From the NCBI RefSeq assembly GCF_000373925.1, contig NZ_KB892745.1, positions 1 to 64,000 of the forward strand: DNA of 64,000 bases, read 5' to 3'. A model generated the notes under the pieces. It saw nothing but the letters and a program-made list of their open reading frames with translations. It had not been told where the DNA came from and did no database searches. Shown here piece after piece: positions 26,491-37,249 of this stretch. The first letter of the stretch is position 1; each line of letters starts with the position of its first letter. The DNA comes from Actinopolymorpha alba DSM 45243 (lineage in GTDB: Bacteria; Actinomycetota; Actinomycetes; Propionibacteriales; Actinopolymorphaceae). Position numbers and translations under genes: made by a program.

Positions 26491-26611
26491 GTGGGGCCGG
26501 AACCACTAACAAGAGGTGGGGGTGTGAGCGCGCATTCACAGCCGAGCGCTCGCGACCCGAGCACCAGCCATCTGAGCATTACCCACACGAGCAACAGGGA
26601 CGGCCGCCGCT

Positions 26612-27061
26612 ATGACGACCGACAGGGTGACCCCGCTGCTTCGCGGAGCGCTGGTGCCAACATTGGCCGTTGGCGGCGTTTCGATCATCGTGAGTGCGGT
26701 GGTCGCGGGTGGCCGGGGCGCCCTCGGTGCGCTGATCGGTGCGGCAACGGCCGTGATCTTCTCCGGAGTGGGGTTCCTGGCGGTCCGCGCGGTGCGGTCG
26801 ACACCGCCGGCCACCCTGATGTTGGTGGCGCTCAGCAGCTACCTGCTCCGGGTGCTCTTCTTCGGCATCATCCTCGAGATCGTCGGGTCGATCGACGGCG
26901 TGGACTCGGTCATCCATCGGGGTGCGACCGCACTGACGGTCGTCGCCTGCGTGCTCGCCGGGATGGCGGGGGAGATCTGGGCATATACCCGGCTTCGTGT
27001 CCCCACCTACGACCTTGACGAGCCGGCGGCGCACCCCGTGGACCCTGGGCGGGCGTCATGA
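26612..27061 (+). CDS. atpI: AtpI-like membrane protein of the ATP synthase operon
   Basis: 149 residues with four membrane spans: ALVPTLAVGGVSIIVSAVVA, GALIGAATAVIFSGVGFLAV, TLMLVALSSYLLRVLFFGII and GATALTVVACVLAGMAGEIW. This is the ATP synthase protein I type found before atpB in actinobacteria, thought to help assemble the c-ring. It is the first gene of the operon, 243 bp after the WecA-like gene. The C-terminal tail (YDLDEPAAHPVDPG) is hydrophilic. Confidence 0.78.
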   Translation: MTTDRVTPLLRGALVPTLAVGGVSIIVSAVVAGGRGALGALIGAATAVIFSGVGFLAVRAVRSTPPATLMLVALSSYLLRVLFFGIILEIVGSIDGVDSVIHRGATALTVVACVLAGMAGEIWAYTRLRVPTYDLDEPAAHPVDPGRAS

Positions 27062-27169
27062 GGTCGCACGCACCGCGCAGACGCCTCGGCGCCGCGGGCC
27101 GGAGGGCATTACCTTTCCTTTACCCTGGCATAAGCCCCGCCCGAGCTGACTGCTACAGTCCGGAGCGCG

Positions 27170-27388
27170 ATGAACCAGAACGAGCCGGCCCCTCGGCCGG
27201 CCGCCGCGGAATCCAACGCCGCTTGGGGGGCAGTTGGGTACCTCGTGTCCGGACCAGCGATCTATGGCGGGCTCGGCTGGTTACTCGACCGCTGGTTGGA
27301 CGTGTCCTTCCTGCTTCCTGTTGGACTGGTTCTGGGTTCGGTGCTGGGGATGTATCTCCTGATCGCGAGATACGCCCGCAAGTCCTGA
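27170..27388 (+). CDS. AtpZ/AtpI-family small membrane protein
   Basis: 72 residues with two membrane spans: GAVGYLVSGPAIYGGLGWLL and FLLPVGLVLGSVLGMYLLIA, joined by DRWLDVS. This is the short AtpZ/AtpI form (PF09527) that accompanies F-type ATP synthases and probably assists assembly or magnesium handling. It lies between the longer AtpI-like gene and atpB, 58 bp before the latter. Confidence 0.85.
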   Translation: MNQNEPAPRPAAAESNAAWGAVGYLVSGPAIYGGLGWLLDRWLDVSFLLPVGLVLGSVLGMYLLIARYARKS

Positions 27389-27446
27389 AGCCACGCCGGT
27401 CCTTGTCTTCTCGCACCCACACCAAGCCCGCCCGAGAGGAGCGCAC

Positions 27447-28235
27447 GTGAGCACGGTGGTCGTCAGCGCCAGCGGCGGCGGCAGTTTTGTGCCGCCGGGA
27501 CCTGCGTCGTTCGACCTGCCGCCGGTCATCGCCGGCGTCACCAAGCCGATGATGCTGGTCCTGCTGTCGGCGATCATCATCGTGGGCTTCCTGATGCTCA
27601 CGTCGCGTCGCGCCGCGGTCGTGCCGGGCCGGTGGCAGTACGCCGGTGAGATGGCCTACGGGTTCGTCCGCAACGGCATCGCCCGGGACGTCATCGGTGG
27701 CACGGAGTATCTCAAGTTCGTGCCGTTCTTCGTCGCGATGTTCTTCTTCGTGCTCGTCAACAACCTCTTCGCGACGATCCCGGTCGTGCAGTTCCCGACG
27801 TTCTCCCATGCGGGGTACGCCTACGCACTGGCGATCATCTCCTGGATCGTCTACAACACCGTCGGGATCCGTAAGCACGGCTTCCTCGGCTACCTCAAGC
27901 ACAGCACGATCCCTTCGGGGGTGCCGGTCGCGATCTACCCGCTCATCATCCCGATGGAGTTCGCGTCCAACATCATCTTCCGGCCGATCACGTTGGCGCT
28001 GCGACTCTTCGCCAACATGTTCGCGGGTCACCTGCTCATCATGCTTTTCGCGCTCGGTGCGGAGTTCCTCCTCATCGAGGCGAGTGGGCTGATCGCGAAG
28101 CCGGCCGGGGTTCTCACGTTCGCGTTCGGTATCGCGATCGCGTTCCTCGAGATCCTGGTGCAGGTCCTTCAGGCGTACGTCTTCACCTTCCTCACCGCCA
28201 TGTACATCGCCGGCGCACTCGCCGAAGAACACTGA
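27447..28235 (+). CDS. atpB: F-type ATP synthase subunit a
   Basis: 262 residues from a GTG with GAGAGGAG upstream. The membrane stator that forms the two proton half-channels. It has five to six spans; the essential arginine is in ITLALRLFANMFAGHLLIML, and the final span pair FLEILVQVLQAYVFTFLTAM carries the conserved Gln. The N-terminus (GGGSFVPPGPASFDLPPV) is the usual periplasmic start. Followed by atpE after 33 bp. Confidence 0.97.
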   Translation: MSTVVVSASGGGSFVPPGPASFDLPPVIAGVTKPMMLVLLSAIIIVGFLMLTSRRAAVVPGRWQYAGEMAYGFVRNGIARDVIGGTEYLKFVPFFVAMFFFVLVNNLFATIPVVQFPTFSHAGYAYALAIISWIVYNTVGIRKHGFLGYLKHSTIPSGVPVAIYPLIIPMEFASNIIFRPITLALRLFANMFAGHLLIMLFALGAEFLLIEASGLIAKPAGVLTFAFGIAIAFLEILVQVLQAYVFTFLTAMYIAGALAEEH

Positions 28236-28268
28236 GCCGGCGGAAATAACCGAAAGGAAGAAAGAGGA

Positions 28269-28481
28269 ATGATCGGCAACCTCAACATGCTGGGCTACGG
28301 CATCGCGACCCTCGGCCCGGGTATCGGCGTCGGTCTGGTCTTCGCGGCCTACATCAACGGTGTCGCCCGTCAGCCCGAGGCTCAGGGCAAGCTGCAGCCG
28401 ATCGCGATCCTCGGGTTCGCGCTCATCGAGGCGCTGGCGATCATCGGAATCGCGCTGGCCTTCGCTATTCCGGCCCGCTAA
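28269..28481 (+). CDS. atpE: F-type ATP synthase subunit c
   Basis: 70 residues, two-helix hairpin proteolipid forming the rotor ring. The loop is [14 protein letters not shown] with the conserved Arg-Gln-Pro, and the proton-carrying carboxylate is Glu54 in [17 protein letters not shown]. No sodium-type Gln/Thr ligand set is evident, so it is a proton enzyme. A good GGAAG ribosome site precedes the ATG. Confidence 0.98.
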   Translation: MIGNLNMLGYGIATLGPGIGVGLVFAAYINGVARQPEAQGKLQPIAILGFALIEALAIIGIALAFAIPAR

Positions 28482-28511
28482 AAGCCTTCCGCGCACGAAC
28501 GGACTGTCGCC

Positions 28512-29054
28512 ATGACACTGATCGCCGCAGAGGAACAGCTCAACCCGCTTGTTCCGCACCCTTCCGAGATGATCCTCGGCGGGGTGGTCTTCCTCATCAT
28601 CCTCTTCATGGTGTGGAAGTTCGTCACACCACGGTTCGAGAAGGCGTACGCCGATCGCACCGCCGCTATCGAGGGCGGATTGAAGGAAGCCGCGGAGGCG
28701 CAGGACAAGGCCAAGGCGGCACTCGACGAATACACCCAGAAGCTGGCCGAGGCCCGGCACGAGGCCGCTCGCATCCGCGAGAAGGCGACGGAGCAGGGCG
28801 CCGCGATCATCGCGGAGTTGCGTGCCGAGGCGCAGGCCGAGGCGCGGCGCATCGTCGACCAGGCACAGACCCAGATCGAGGCCGAGCGTCAACAGGTGCT
28901 TGCCCAGCTCCGCACCGAGATCGGTGACCTGTCCATCCAGCTCGCCGACCGCATCGTCGGCGAGGTGCTGGACGATGAGGTTCGCCAGCGCCGGATCGTC
29001 GAGCGGTTCCTCGCTGAGCTTGAGGAACAGGAGCCGGTCGGAGAGGTCCGATGA
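28512..29054 (+). CDS. atpF: F-type ATP synthase subunit b
   Basis: 180 residues. One N-terminal membrane helix (MILGGVVFLIILFMVWKFVT, about 18-37) and then a long charged helix, EKAYADRTAAIEGGLKEAAE onward, that dimerises as the peripheral stalk. The C-terminal part (IQLADRIVGEVLDDEVRQRR) binds the delta subunit. Its stop overlaps the atpH start (ATGA). Confidence 0.97.
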   Translation: MTLIAAEEQLNPLVPHPSEMILGGVVFLIILFMVWKFVTPRFEKAYADRTAAIEGGLKEAAEAQDKAKAALDEYTQKLAEARHEAARIREKATEQGAAIIAELRAEAQAEARRIVDQAQTQIEAERQQVLAQLRTEIGDLSIQLADRIVGEVLDDEVRQRRIVERFLAELEEQEPVGEVR

Positions 29055-29872
29055 CCGACGTTCGTGGCGTTTCGCGCAGTTCGCTCGCCTCGCTCCGGGA
29101 GCAGATCGCCGCGCTCCCGGGCGGTTCGAGTGACCTGATCGCGCTCGGTGGCGAGTTGTTCGCCGTCACCAGCCTGCTCGACGGCCAGCCGAGTCTGCGC
29201 AGGGCGCTCACTGACCCCGCGCGGACTCCCGACGAGCGGGCTGGCCTGGTGGCGAGCCTTCTCCGCCAGCATGTCAGCCAGGCCGGGGTCGACCTGGTTT
29301 CGAGCGCGGTCAGTGCGCAGTGGTCCCGGGTGCGTGACCTCGTGGACGCCCTCGAATACCTCGGGGTGCTCACGTCGGTACGCGCGGCCGAAGAAGCCGG
29401 CAGCCTCGACGATCTCGAGGACCAGCTTTTCCGGTTCGCCCGTCTTGTCCAGGGCGATGTCGCACTTGCCCGTGCACTCACCGACCGGACCATCGCGTCG
29501 AGCCGCCGGGCCGAACTCGCCCGCACCCTGCTCCAAGGGAAGGCGGCCGAGGTGACCGTACGCTTGGTGGAGCAGGCCGTGGTGGCCCCGCGTGGACTCT
29601 CCTTCACCGAGGCGCTCGACACGTACGCCAAGGTGGCGGCGGAGTGGCGTCGCCGCCTCGTGGCCACTGTCTATACGGCCGTGGCCTTGGGCGATGCCGA
29701 ACGCGCCCGGTTGGCCCAGGCGCTGCGGCGCCAGTACGGCCACGACGTACACCTGAACATCCTTGTTGATCCAGGCGTGATTGGCGGCGTCCGTGTCGAA
29801 CTCGGCGACGAGGTCGTCGACGGCACGATCGCCAGCCGGCTGGACGAGGCGCGACGCCGGCTAGCCGGTTGA
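29051..29872 (+). CDS. atpH: F-type ATP synthase subunit delta
   Basis: 273 residues, longer than the 180-residue enterobacterial protein but normal for actinobacteria. The family domain occupies the C-terminal two thirds, with LAVTSLLDGQPSLRRALTDP early and the signature ILVDPGVIGGVRVELGDEVV followed by DGTIASRLDEARRRL at the end. It links the b stalk to the alpha-beta head. Translationally coupled to atpF. Confidence 0.96.
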   Translation: MTDVRGVSRSSLASLREQIAALPGGSSDLIALGGELFAVTSLLDGQPSLRRALTDPARTPDERAGLVASLLRQHVSQAGVDLVSSAVSAQWSRVRDLVDALEYLGVLTSVRAAEEAGSLDDLEDQLFRFARLVQGDVALARALTDRTIASSRRAELARTLLQGKAAEVTVRLVEQAVVAPRGLSFTEALDTYAKVAAEWRRRLVATVYTAVALGDAERARLAQALRRQYGHDVHLNILVDPGVIGGVRVELGDEVVDGTIASRLDEARRRLAG

Positions 29873-29917
29873 GCACGAACCTGAGCTGAGATTGCCGAGA
29901 GAGCTAGGACCACACAG

Positions 29918-31561
29918 ATGTCGGAGCTGACGATTCGCCCGGAGGAGATCCGGGATGCGCTCGAGCGTTTCGTCTCGAGCTACCAGCCGGAGGCAGCTGC
30001 GCGCGAGGAGGTCGGCAGGGTCACCGACGCCGGCGACGGCATCGCGCACGTCGAAGGCCTGCCCTCGGCGATGGCCAACGAACTCCTGGAGTTCGAGGAC
30101 GGCACCCTCGGGATGGCCTTGAACCTCGACGTCCGCGAGATCGGTGCCGTCATCCTGGGTGATTTCACTGGTATTGAGGAGGGGCAGACGGTCCGGCGTA
30201 CCGGCCAGGTCCTCTCGGTGCCGGTCGGTGAGGGCTACCTCGGCCGCGTGGTGGACGCCATGGGCAAGCCGATCGACGGCCTGGGCCCGATCGAGGGGCT
30301 CAACGAGCGTCGGGCCCTTGAGCTACAGGCCCCCGGCGTGATGGCGCGGCAGCCCGTCAAGGAGCCCTTGCAAACCGGGATCAAGGCGATTGACACGATG
30401 ATCCCGATCGGCCGGGGCCAGCGGGAGCTGCTGATCGGCGACCGCAAGACCGGCAAGACCACGGTGGCGGTCGACACGATCCTCAACCAGAAGGCCAACT
30501 GGGCAAGCGGCGACCCCACGAAGCAGGTTCGCTGCGTCTACGTCGCGATCGGCCAGAAGGGCAGCACGATCGCCGAGGTCAAGCGCACGCTCGAAGAGAA
30601 CGGCGCGCTGGAGTACACCACGATCGTGGCGGCCCCCGCTTCTGACCCGGCGGGCTTCAAGTACATCGCCCCCTACACCGGCTCGTCCATCGCCCAGCAC
30701 TGGATGTACGCCGGCAAGCACGTCCTCATCGTGTTCGACGACCTGTCGAAGCAGGCCGAGGCCTACCGCGCGATGTCGCTGCTGCTGCGCCGCCCACCGG
30801 GTCGTGAGGCCTACCCCGGTGACGTCTTCTACCTGCACTCCCGGCTGCTCGAGCGGTGCGCCAAGCTGTCCGACGACCTGGGCGGCGGGTCGATCACCGG
30901 CCTTCCGGTAATCGAGACCAAGGCCAACGACATCTCGGCGTACATCCCGACGAACGTCATCTCGATCACCGACGGCCAGATCTTCTTCCAGTCCGACCTG
31001 TTCAACGCCAACCAGCGGCCCGCGGTCGACGTCGGTCAGTCCGTGTCCCGGGTCGGCACCTCGGCGCAGACCAAGGCCATGCGGAAGGTCGGCGCCCAGC
31101 TCAAGCTGGAGCTCGCGCAGTTCCGCGAGATGCAGGCGTTCGCGATGTTCGCGGCCGACCTCGACGCGGCCTCCCGGCGCCAGCTGGAGCGCGGTCAGCG
31201 GCTCACCGAGCTGCTCAAGCAGCCGCAGGCCACGCCGTACCCCGTCGAGGAGCAGGTGGTCTCGATCTGGCTCGGCACCACCGGCAAGATCGACAACGTG
31301 CCGGTCGACGACGTACGCCGGTTCGAGTCCGAGTTCCTCGACTTCCTGCGCCGTGAGCGTGACGGCATCCTCGCCTCCATCCGCGAAACCCTCGACTTCT
31401 CCGACGACACCGTGAAGGCGTTGGAGGAGGCGGTGACCGACTTCAAGCAGACCTTCGAGACGTCGGAGGGCCGCCTGCTCGAGGCCGGTCGCGAGGAGTT
31501 CGAGGCGCTGGAGGAGGAGAGCGTCGAGCAGGAGAAGATCGTCCGGCAGAAGCGGGGCTGA
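29918..31561 (+). CDS. atpA: F-type ATP synthase subunit alpha
   Basis: 547 residues. Non-catalytic nucleotide-binding subunit of the head. Walker A is GDRKTGKT at 174-181; other signatures are [40 protein letters not shown], the arginine-finger region [20 protein letters not shown] and [17 protein letters not shown]. The C-terminus has an acidic, helical extension ([19 protein letters not shown]) of about 35 residues; such extensions in mycobacterial and other actinobacterial alpha subunits suppress ATP hydrolysis. Confidence 0.98.
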   Translation: MSELTIRPEEIRDALERFVSSYQPEAAAREEVGRVTDAGDGIAHVEGLPSAMANELLEFEDGTLGMALNLDVREIGAVILGDFTGIEEGQTVRRTGQVLSVPVGEGYLGRVVDAMGKPIDGLGPIEGLNERRALELQAPGVMARQPVKEPLQTGIKAIDTMIPIGRGQRELLIGDRKTGKTTVAVDTILNQKANWASGDPTKQVRCVYVAIGQKGSTIAEVKRTLEENGALEYTTIVAAPASDPAGFKYIAPYTGSSIAQHWMYAGKHVLIVFDDLSKQAEAYRAMSLLLRRPPGREAYPGDVFYLHSRLLERCAKLSDDLGGGSITGLPVIETKANDISAYIPTNVISITDGQIFFQSDLFNANQRPAVDVGQSVSRVGTSAQTKAMRKVGAQLKLELAQFREMQAFAMFAADLDAASRRQLERGQRLTELLKQPQATPYPVEEQVVSIWLGTTGKIDNVPVDDVRRFESEFLDFLRRERDGILASIRETLDFSDDTVKALEEAVTDFKQTFETSEGRLLEAGREEFEALEEESVEQEKIVRQKRG

Positions 31562-31566
31562 TCACG

Positions 31567-33941
<2,375 letters not shown>

Positions 33942-33960
33942 CCCGCACCCTGAGGTGACG

Positions 33961-33993
33961 TCGGCCTCCGGAGTCCCACCTACCGGAGGCCGA
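33961..33993 (+). terminator. hairpin between atpD and atpC
   Basis: TCGGCCTCCGG (33961-33971) and CCGGAGGCCGA (33983-33993) form a perfect 11-bp stem 19 bp after the atpD stop, inside the operon. It could be an attenuator, an mRNA 3'-end stabiliser, or a processing site. Confidence 0.7.
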
Positions 33994-34012
33994 TGACAGG
34001 TGGTTCGGTGTA

Positions 34013-34083
34013 GTACGTGGGGGCGAAGCCCCCGCAGGTTCGGTTTGTTGGTGGGGGTACGTGGGGGCGAAGTCCCCGCGGGT
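34013..34083 (+). repeat. 27-bp direct repeat with GAA-loop hairpins
   Basis: GTACGTGGGGGCGAAG-(C/T)-CCCCGC-(A/G)-GGT occurs at 34013-34039 and 34057-34083, a 44-bp period, with two differences. Copy 1 folds as GGGGGC-GAA-GCCCCC at 34019-34033; copy 2 folds with one fewer pair. It lies just upstream of the atpC ribosome site. Confidence 0.8.
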
Positions 34084-34124
34084 GGGTATTCTCCCGAGAA
34101 CGATTCAGGCCAGGAGGGTCTACG

Positions 34125-34517
34125 GTGGCAGAGCCCCTGCATGTCGAGCTGGTCGCGCCCGACCGCACGGTCTGGTCCGGCGAGGCGGCGACTGTCATCG
34201 CGCGGACGACCGAGGGCGATATTGGTGTCCTGCCCGGGCATGCCCCGCTTCTCGGCCTGCTCGCGGACGGCGTGGTCGAGATCCGCGCCGCCGGTGGAGA
34301 GTGTTGGGTCGCCGCCGTTCATGGTGGGTTCCTCTCGGTCGCCAATGATCGGGTGTCAGTTCTCGCTGAGTACGCCCAGCTCGCGCATGAGATCGATCTC
34401 GAGCAGGCGCGCCATGATCTTGAGCGCGCACGGGCTGCGGGTGAGTACGACGAGGATGCGCTCGAACGCGTACGCCGCGCCGAAGCGCGCATCCGCGCCG
34501 TCGAGATGACGTCATAA
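34125..34517 (+). CDS. atpC: F-type ATP synthase subunit epsilon
   Basis: 130 residues from the GTG at 34125 (AGGAGGG upstream at about 34112-34118). Rotor subunit that regulates hydrolysis. The beta-sandwich has HVELVAPDRTVWSGEAATVI, GDIGVLPGHAPLLGLLADGV and VAAVHGGFLSVANDRVSVLA; the C-terminal helices (DLEQARHDLERARAAGEYDE) are short, ending at EARIRAVEMTS. Last gene of the ATP synthase operon, separated from atpD by hairpins and a direct repeat. Confidence 0.96.
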   Translation: MAEPLHVELVAPDRTVWSGEAATVIARTTEGDIGVLPGHAPLLGLLADGVVEIRAAGGECWVAAVHGGFLSVANDRVSVLAEYAQLAHEIDLEQARHDLERARAAGEYDEDALERVRRAEARIRAVEMTS

Positions 34518-34704
34518 GCCTCGGGTGTGGTGGGCGTGTGGCAGCGATTGATGAGACGGCGGGAGCGCCTCATAGGCAAGCCGACCATCATGCTGCCCAG
34601 CTGCCCCGGACCGGGGACGTCGTAAGAGCGCGAAGAGCGGACACGCCACGTGGGTGGGTCCGCCGACACCCATTCCGCGGCCGCCGACCCCTGGGCGGCA
34701 CCGG

Positions 34705-35142
34705 ATGATCGAGATCGTCCTGGATTCGGCGGGGATCATTCTCGCGCTCGTGGTGGTGGCGCTGGCGGGGCTGGCCATCCGCCGGCGAGTGCTCCAGCGT
34801 GGTGGCGGAACCTTCGACTGCAGCGTCCGCCTGCACAAGGGCTCGGGTGGCAAGGGCTGGGTGCTGGGGGTCGCGCGGTACTCCGGCGACAGGGTCGAGT
34901 GGTTTCGGGTCTTTTCGTTCGGTCTTCGACCCCGCCGGGTGTTCTCACGGGACAACTTCGCGGTCCGCGCTCGCCGGCACCCGCTGGCGACTGAGGCGCT
35001 CGGGTTGTACGCCGGCCATGTGGTCGTGGAATGCGTCGAGGCGGGACACGTGGTCGAGCTCGCCATGGCGGAGGACGCCCTCACCGGCTTCCTCGCCTGG
35101 CTCGAAGCCGCACCACCCGGGCGTACTCACGCACCGTTGTAG
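34705..35142 (+). CDS. DUF2550 membrane-anchored protein
   Basis: 145 residues from the ATG at 34705; the frame to 34654 adds only a proline-rich stretch. One N-terminal membrane helix (IVLDSAGIILALVVVALAGL) and a cytoplasmic beta-rich domain with GGTFDCSVRLHKGSGGKGWV, VARYSGDRVEWFRVFSFGLR and RPRRVFSRDNF. The family is actinobacterial and usually sits between atpC and the cobalamin adenosyltransferase/murA genes, as here. Function unknown. A strong bidirectional terminator follows. Confidence 0.9.
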   Translation: MIEIVLDSAGIILALVVVALAGLAIRRRVLQRGGGTFDCSVRLHKGSGGKGWVLGVARYSGDRVEWFRVFSFGLRPRRVFSRDNFAVRARRHPLATEALGLYAGHVVVECVEAGHVVELAMAEDALTGFLAWLEAAPPGRTHAPL

Positions 35143-35176
35143 ATCATCGATACCCTGACAAAAGCGAGTTCACCGC

Positions 35177-35211
35177 GGGCGCGGGCCTTGGGAGGCACAA
35201 GGCCCGCGCCC
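35177..35211. terminator. bidirectional terminator, 13-bp stem
   Basis: GGGCGCGGGCCTT (35177-35189) and AAGGCCCGCGCCC (35199-35211) pair perfectly around a nine-base loop, between the convergent DUF2550 and proline-rich protein genes. Confidence 0.85.
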
Positions 35212-35263
35212 ACGTATGTCTCTGCGCGGACCCGGGCCTGTCGTCGAGGTGTTGCCGCCGTGC

Positions 35264-36331
35264 CTACTCGCTCGCGCCGAAGCCGAAGCCGAAGCTGTAG
35301 ATGTCGAGGGTGCTGGGGCCAGGGGCAGTCCGCGAACTCGAAGGGCTGACGGCTGCTGGCAGCAGGACTTCACCCGAGAAGAGGGGAAGCGGCAGCGGGA
35401 TCTCCGTCGGCAGCGGAAGCGGCAACGGCAACGGCAACGGCGGCAGCGGAATGCCGGGGCCGCGGGACGACGTGGGAGTCGGTGTGGGGGCCGGCGGCCG
35501 GCGGGTGGTCGGCGAGCTCGTCGGCACCGGCGCCGGCGCGGACGTCTGAGTGGACGTGGGACGCGGCCCAGGGTCACCGGAGGTGGGCCCCGGCTTGGGC
35601 CGGCGCGGCTCGGTCGTCGGCCCGCCTGTCGGGTAGGGGACGGGAGCTGGATCCGACGTGGAGCTGGTGGGACGCGGGCCCGGGCCCGGCCGGCCGTCGG
35701 GGCCGTCGTCGGGCGGAAGCGTCACGGGCGGGCGCCGGGGCGTCTGTCCCGTGGGAGTGGTGTCGCCCGGCGCCGGCTGCGTGCTGTCGGTGTCTGTGTC
35801 GACGTCGGGGGCGGACGCCGGCTCGTCGCTCCCGGCATCGGAAGGTGATGCGCGGTCGCTACCCAACGCGACGCGGTATCCCTCGGGGAACCACGAGCCG
35901 TGGCCGTTGTCGGAGCCACCGAGGCTCGCCCACGAGCTCGAGGCGAGTGCCAGTGGCAGGAGAACGACGAGTTGGCGGACCCAGCGACTCGTCTTGGACG
36001 GTGCGGGTCGAGCGGCCCGGTGCCGGCGCCGAACGCGGTTAGCCCCAGGTGTGTCAGCAGCGCGCCGTCCCGGCCCGGCCTCGGGAGCAGGCCCTGAGAC
36101 CGTGGCTCGTCGCTGGCCGACGTAGTGGCCATGGCCTCGAGAATCGTCCGCGGCTGCCCACTGTCCCGGCGCGTTGGAGAGCACTTCGGTGTGCCAGGGT
36201 GCCGGGCGGGCATGCGCTCCAGCCTGCTGGTCGGGCTGCTGATCTGGCCGCGGCTGGGCCGAGTGTCGGGGGCGCCAGGCCTCTTGCTCAGATGCGGAGT
36301 GCTGGGTCCGACCAGGACGCCTGCCGTCCAT
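35264..36331 (-). CDS. proline-rich single-span membrane or surface protein
   Basis: 355 residues. Residues 1-115 are polar, Arg/Pro/Gln-rich and probably cytoplasmic. A membrane span follows at about 118-137 (VRQLVVLLPLALASSSWASL). Outside it, a folded patch GSDNGHGSWFPEGYRVALGS leads to roughly 170 residues dominated by Pro, Thr and Ser (RRPPVTLPPDDGPDGRPGPG; PTSSPTTRRPPAPTPTPTSS; PLPPLPLPLPLPLPTEIPLP), ending TLDIYSFGFGFGASE. The Pro-rich arm probably spans the wall. No family recognised. It is downstream of the cobalamin adenosyltransferase gene on the same strand, after 236 bp. Base composition alone would allow a shadow frame, but the span and wall-spanner layout argue for a real gene. 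Confidence 0.7.
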   Translation of the reverse strand: MDGRRPGRTQHSASEQEAWRPRHSAQPRPDQQPDQQAGAHARPAPWHTEVLSNAPGQWAAADDSRGHGHYVGQRRATVSGPAPEAGPGRRAADTPGANRVRRRHRAARPAPSKTSRWVRQLVVLLPLALASSSWASLGGSDNGHGSWFPEGYRVALGSDRASPSDAGSDEPASAPDVDTDTDSTQPAPGDTTPTGQTPRRPPVTLPPDDGPDGRPGPGPRPTSSTSDPAPVPYPTGGPTTEPRRPKPGPTSGDPGPRPTSTQTSAPAPVPTSSPTTRRPPAPTPTPTSSRGPGIPLPPLPLPLPLPLPTEIPLPLPLFSGEVLLPAAVSPSSSRTAPGPSTLDIYSFGFGFGASE

Positions 36332-36511
36332 TCCTCACCTTTCGGCTGGCTCTTCGTTGAGCGTTGACCTACGGCACGATGCTTTGGATGCCCGCGGTGC
36401 GCAGCCCCCCGGCCACAGCTCGCCCCCGGCGCAAGTGAACAACCTAGCGGTCGAATACCTCCTCATGCGAGGTGCTTCAACGAGAAAGTGTTGCTCTGTC
36501 CCGATTTATCG

Positions 36512-36560
36512 GCTACGGTCCGCTCTGGCATCGTCACGAAACCGGCAATAGCCGTCGATA
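36512..36560 (-). terminator. imperfect inverted repeat after the adenosyltransferase gene
   Basis: CGGCTA-CGGT around 36513-36522 can pair with ACCG-gcaa-TAGCCG around 36539-36553, just past the 3' end of the minus-strand gene that stops at 36568. The rest of 36332-36567 holds nothing recognisable. Confidence 0.4.
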
Positions 36561-36567
36561 AGTGCAG

Positions 36568-37155
36568 TCAGTCCGTGTCGACTGGCCCGCCTGGCTGCCA
36601 CAACACATCGCCCTGTGGGCCGTTCGCCAGCCGGGCAAGGATGAACACCAGATCCGACAGCCGGTTGAGGTACTTCACCGCTTCGGCGTTGATGGCCGTC
36701 CCATGGAGTTCGACAGCGGCCCACGCCGAGCGCTCCGCGCGGCGTACGACGGTGCGGGCGACGTGCAGCAGGGCCGCCTCGGCCGTCCCGCCCGGAAGTA
36801 CGAAGGACCGCAGGGGTTCCAGTCGTTCGTTGAACTCGTCGCACCAGGCCTCCAGGCGTTCGACGTACGCCGGGGTGATCCGCAGCGGCGGAACCTTTGG
36901 TACGACATCGGGGTCGACCGGGTTGCCCAGGTCAGCGCCCACGTCGAAGAGGTCGTTCTGGATCCGGCGAAGCACGGCGACAACCTCGTCCGTGGGCCTG
37001 GCCAGCGCCACCACCATCCCGAGCGCGGCGTTGGCCTCGTCGACATCGGCGTACGCCTGGAGCCGGGCGTCGGTCTTGGGCACCTGGCTGTTGTCGACGA
37101 GCCGGGTGGTACCCGCGTCGCCCGTGCGGGTGTAGATGCGCGTGAGCTTGACCAT
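36568..37155 (-). CDS. cob(I)alamin adenosyltransferase, PduO type
   Basis: 195 residues. It transfers adenosyl from ATP to cob(I)alamin to make adenosylcobalamin. Motifs: the N-terminal ATP loop YTRTGDAGTTRLVDNSQVPK, VGADLGNP, FVLPGGTAEAALLHVARTVV, RRAERSAWAA and the closing KYLNRLSDLVFILARLAN. The ATG at 37155 is preceded by TAGGCT six bases upstream and no ribosome site, so the transcript is probably leaderless. It is divergent from murA across 94 bp, a common actinobacterial pairing. Confidence 0.95.
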   Translation of the reverse strand: MVKLTRIYTRTGDAGTTRLVDNSQVPKTDARLQAYADVDEANAALGMVVALARPTDEVVAVLRRIQNDLFDVGADLGNPVDPDVVPKVPPLRITPAYVERLEAWCDEFNERLEPLRSFVLPGGTAEAALLHVARTVVRRAERSAWAAVELHGTAINAEAVKYLNRLSDLVFILARLANGPQGDVLWQPGGPVDTD

Positions 37156-37161
37156 GAGGGC

Positions 37162-37167
37162 AGCCTA
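37162..37167 (-). promoter_or_regulatory. -10 box, leaderless adenosyltransferase gene
   Basis: TAGGCT on the minus strand, six bases (GCCCTC) before the ATG at 37155, with no Shine-Dalgarno sequence. Confidence 0.6.
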
Positions 37168-37237
37168 GGCGCTGTCCGGAGGAGCGAGCGCACCGACGAA
37201 TCTACGGGTGTCCCAGCGGCGCCCGCGGCCCGGCTCG

Positions 37238-37243
37238 TAGCAT
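37238..37243 (+). promoter_or_regulatory. -10 box, leaderless murA
   Basis: TAGCAT six bases before the GTG at 37250, with no ribosome binding site between. Confidence 0.55.
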
Positions 37244-37249
37244 GCGCGG

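Noticed and set aside
36332-36567. Cobalamin riboswitch near the adenosyltransferase gene
   Set aside because: The region is downstream, not upstream, of that gene and no B12-box-like sequence was seen; the gene itself appears leaderless.
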